Below are positions 13,320 through 14,030 of a stretch of 14,030 nt of DNA, piece after piece. Under the pieces are notes generated by a model, which saw nothing but the letters and a program-made list of their open reading frames with translations, did no database searches and was not told where the DNA came from. A program made the position numbers and the translations under genes. The stretch lies in contig DASQTB010000017.1 in assembly GCA_035642095.1 (NCBI GenBank), positions 1 to 14,030 on the forward strand, written 5' to 3'. This DNA is from DASQTB01 sp035642095. GTDB taxonomy: Bacteria; Actinomycetota; UBA4738; CALAEC01. Positions within the stretch are counted from its first letter, which is position 1. Every line of letters begins with the position of its first letter.

Positions 13320-14030
13320 ATGAGAACAGCGAGCCGGGGATCGCCTGCCCGCCGGCTCCGGCACATCGCCGGAGCCCTGATGGTCCTGCTCGCCCTGGCG
13401 CCCGCCACGGCGGTGGGGGCCCCGGACACGCAGCAGGAGCTGAACCGGGCCAAGAAGGAGCTGGAGGGCCTCCGGAAGGAGCACAGGGCCGCGCAGGGCC
13501 GGATGGACGACCTCCGGGCCCAGATCGCCAGCCTCAACAACCAGGTCTCCCAGGTGACCGTGCATATCGAGGCGTTGCACGCGGCCATCGAGGAGGCCAG
13601 GACGGCCATCCGACGGTCGAGGAACGCGACCGAACGGCTCCAGTCGACGCTGGACGAGCGAGCCCGGGACGTGTACATCCGGGGGCCGGCCGGGGCCATC
13701 GAGCTGGTGCTGGAGGCCGAGTCGCTGAACGACCTCTCCGACCGATTCAACTTCCTGGACGTCCTCAGCGGAAACGATGCCGATCTGGCCGAAGGTCTTT
13801 CCGTGGAGCGAGCCCTGCTCAACGACTCGCGGGCGAACTTCCGCGAGTACCTCGTGGAGAAGGAGCAGCTCCAGGCCCAGCTGGTCGGAAAGCGGGGCGA
13901 GCTGAGCGCGCTGTTCGACGAGCAGCAGGTCGTGGCGGCCGAGCTCGAAGAGGCGGTGAAGGAGCAGGAAGAGATCGTCGAGGATCTCGAGAAGAAGCTC
14001 CAGCGCGAGCTCCTGGCCCAGTACGGGATC
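13320..14030 (+). CDS. Secreted coiled-coil murein-hydrolase-type protein (3' partial)
   Basis: The first 237 codons of a gene that runs off the right edge. The ATG at 13320 follows GGGGAG at four-base spacing. A classical signal peptide is visible: basic residues up to about 14, a hydrophobic core AGALMVLLALAPATAV, and a probable cut after VGA near residue 34. The mature part is almost entirely heptad-like coiled coil (QQELNRAKKELEGLRKEH and later EEAVKEQEEIVEDLEKKL), interrupted by a segment with VYIRGPAGAIELVLEAESL and then LSDRFNFLDVL at about 118-145. That layout is typical of the N-terminal regulatory domain of CwlO/RipA/EnvC-like peptidoglycan hydrolases and their activators. The catalytic or output domain (NlpC/P60, M23 or other) would lie outside the window, so the activity is not determined. 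Confidence 0.82.
   Translation, partial: MRTASRGSPARRLRHIAGALMVLLALAPATAVGAPDTQQELNRAKKELEGLRKEHRAAQGRMDDLRAQIASLNNQVSQVTVHIEALHAAIEEARTAIRRSRNATERLQSTLDERARDVYIRGPAGAIELVLEAESLNDLSDRFNFLDVLSGNDADLAEGLSVERALLNDSRANFREYLVEKEQLQAQLVGKRGELSALFDEQQVVAAELEEAVKEQEEIVEDLEKKLQRELLAQYGI

Overview
The window is very GC-rich, densely coding DNA with many GTG starts, 4-nt gene overlaps and start codons that sit directly behind -10-like hexamers. Gene content (SHOCT-tailed PH-domain membrane protein, Pat-like GNAT, zinc-ribbon/cyclase/ATPase/TPR protein, SCP-x-type thiolase homologues paired with DUF35 proteins, acyl-CoA dehydrogenase) fits an actinobacterium, probably of a poorly cultivated lineage. This assignment is an inference from composition and families; no marker gene is present. 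I see no rRNA, tRNA, insertion sequence, integrase, phage gene or CRISPR array. Thirteen protein genes fill almost all of the window, and the longest non-coding gap is 174 bp.

Left part (1-2659), surface polysaccharide: the 3' portion of a long tandem GT2 glycosyltransferase runs rightward and meets a leftward RmlC-like dTDP-sugar epimerase tail to tail. The two stop codons share one CTAG. The epimerase is divergent from a rightward pair (2680-3971): a two-TM bacterial PH/SHOCT protein and a GNAT acetyltransferase with a 4-nt overlap. The 20-bp divergent spacer (2660-2679) carries a nearly symmetric -10 sequence that could serve both directions.

Centre (4032-7793), the most interesting part: a tight five-gene operon of thiolase-fold protein A, a VOC (glyoxalase-fold) protein, thiolase-fold protein B, DUF35 protein A and DUF35 protein B, joined by 4-nt, 1-nt, 4-nt and 0-nt junctions. 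Both thiolase-fold proteins are exactly 387 residues and both have lost the nucleophilic cysteine and the other thiolase catalytic positions. Both DUF35 proteins keep a four-cysteine zinc ribbon. The closest known logic is the Ltp2/ChsH2-DUF35 retro-aldolase of steroid side-chain degradation, or the other thiolase/DUF35 complexes (BbsAB, the archaeal thiolase/HMG-CoA synthase/DUF35 complex). The doubled gene set and the VOC partner suggest a hetero-oligomeric acyl-CoA lyase or aldolase of unknown substrate.

Right part (7794-14030): a CmpX-like membrane protein with an internal duplication is followed by a strong hairpin terminator. Next comes a 1046-residue cytosolic signalling protein (zinc ribbon, class III cyclase, STAND-like ATPase, TPRs), then 12 bp downstream a typical acyl-CoA dehydrogenase, and finally the N-terminal 237 codons of a secreted coiled-coil protein of the murein-hydrolase type that runs off the window. 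The acyl-CoA dehydrogenase could act in the same acyl-CoA pathway as the thiolase/DUF35 operon, but the two are separated and this link is only suggested.

Genes that appear to begin transcription units (2659 minus strand, 2680, 4032, 8888, 12041) lack a Shine-Dalgarno and have a -10-like hexamer 6-10 nt before the start codon. Several genes with an upstream leader or inside an operon (5563, 7323, 7916, 13320) have purine-rich ribosome binding sites. This points to widespread leaderless transcription in the organism.
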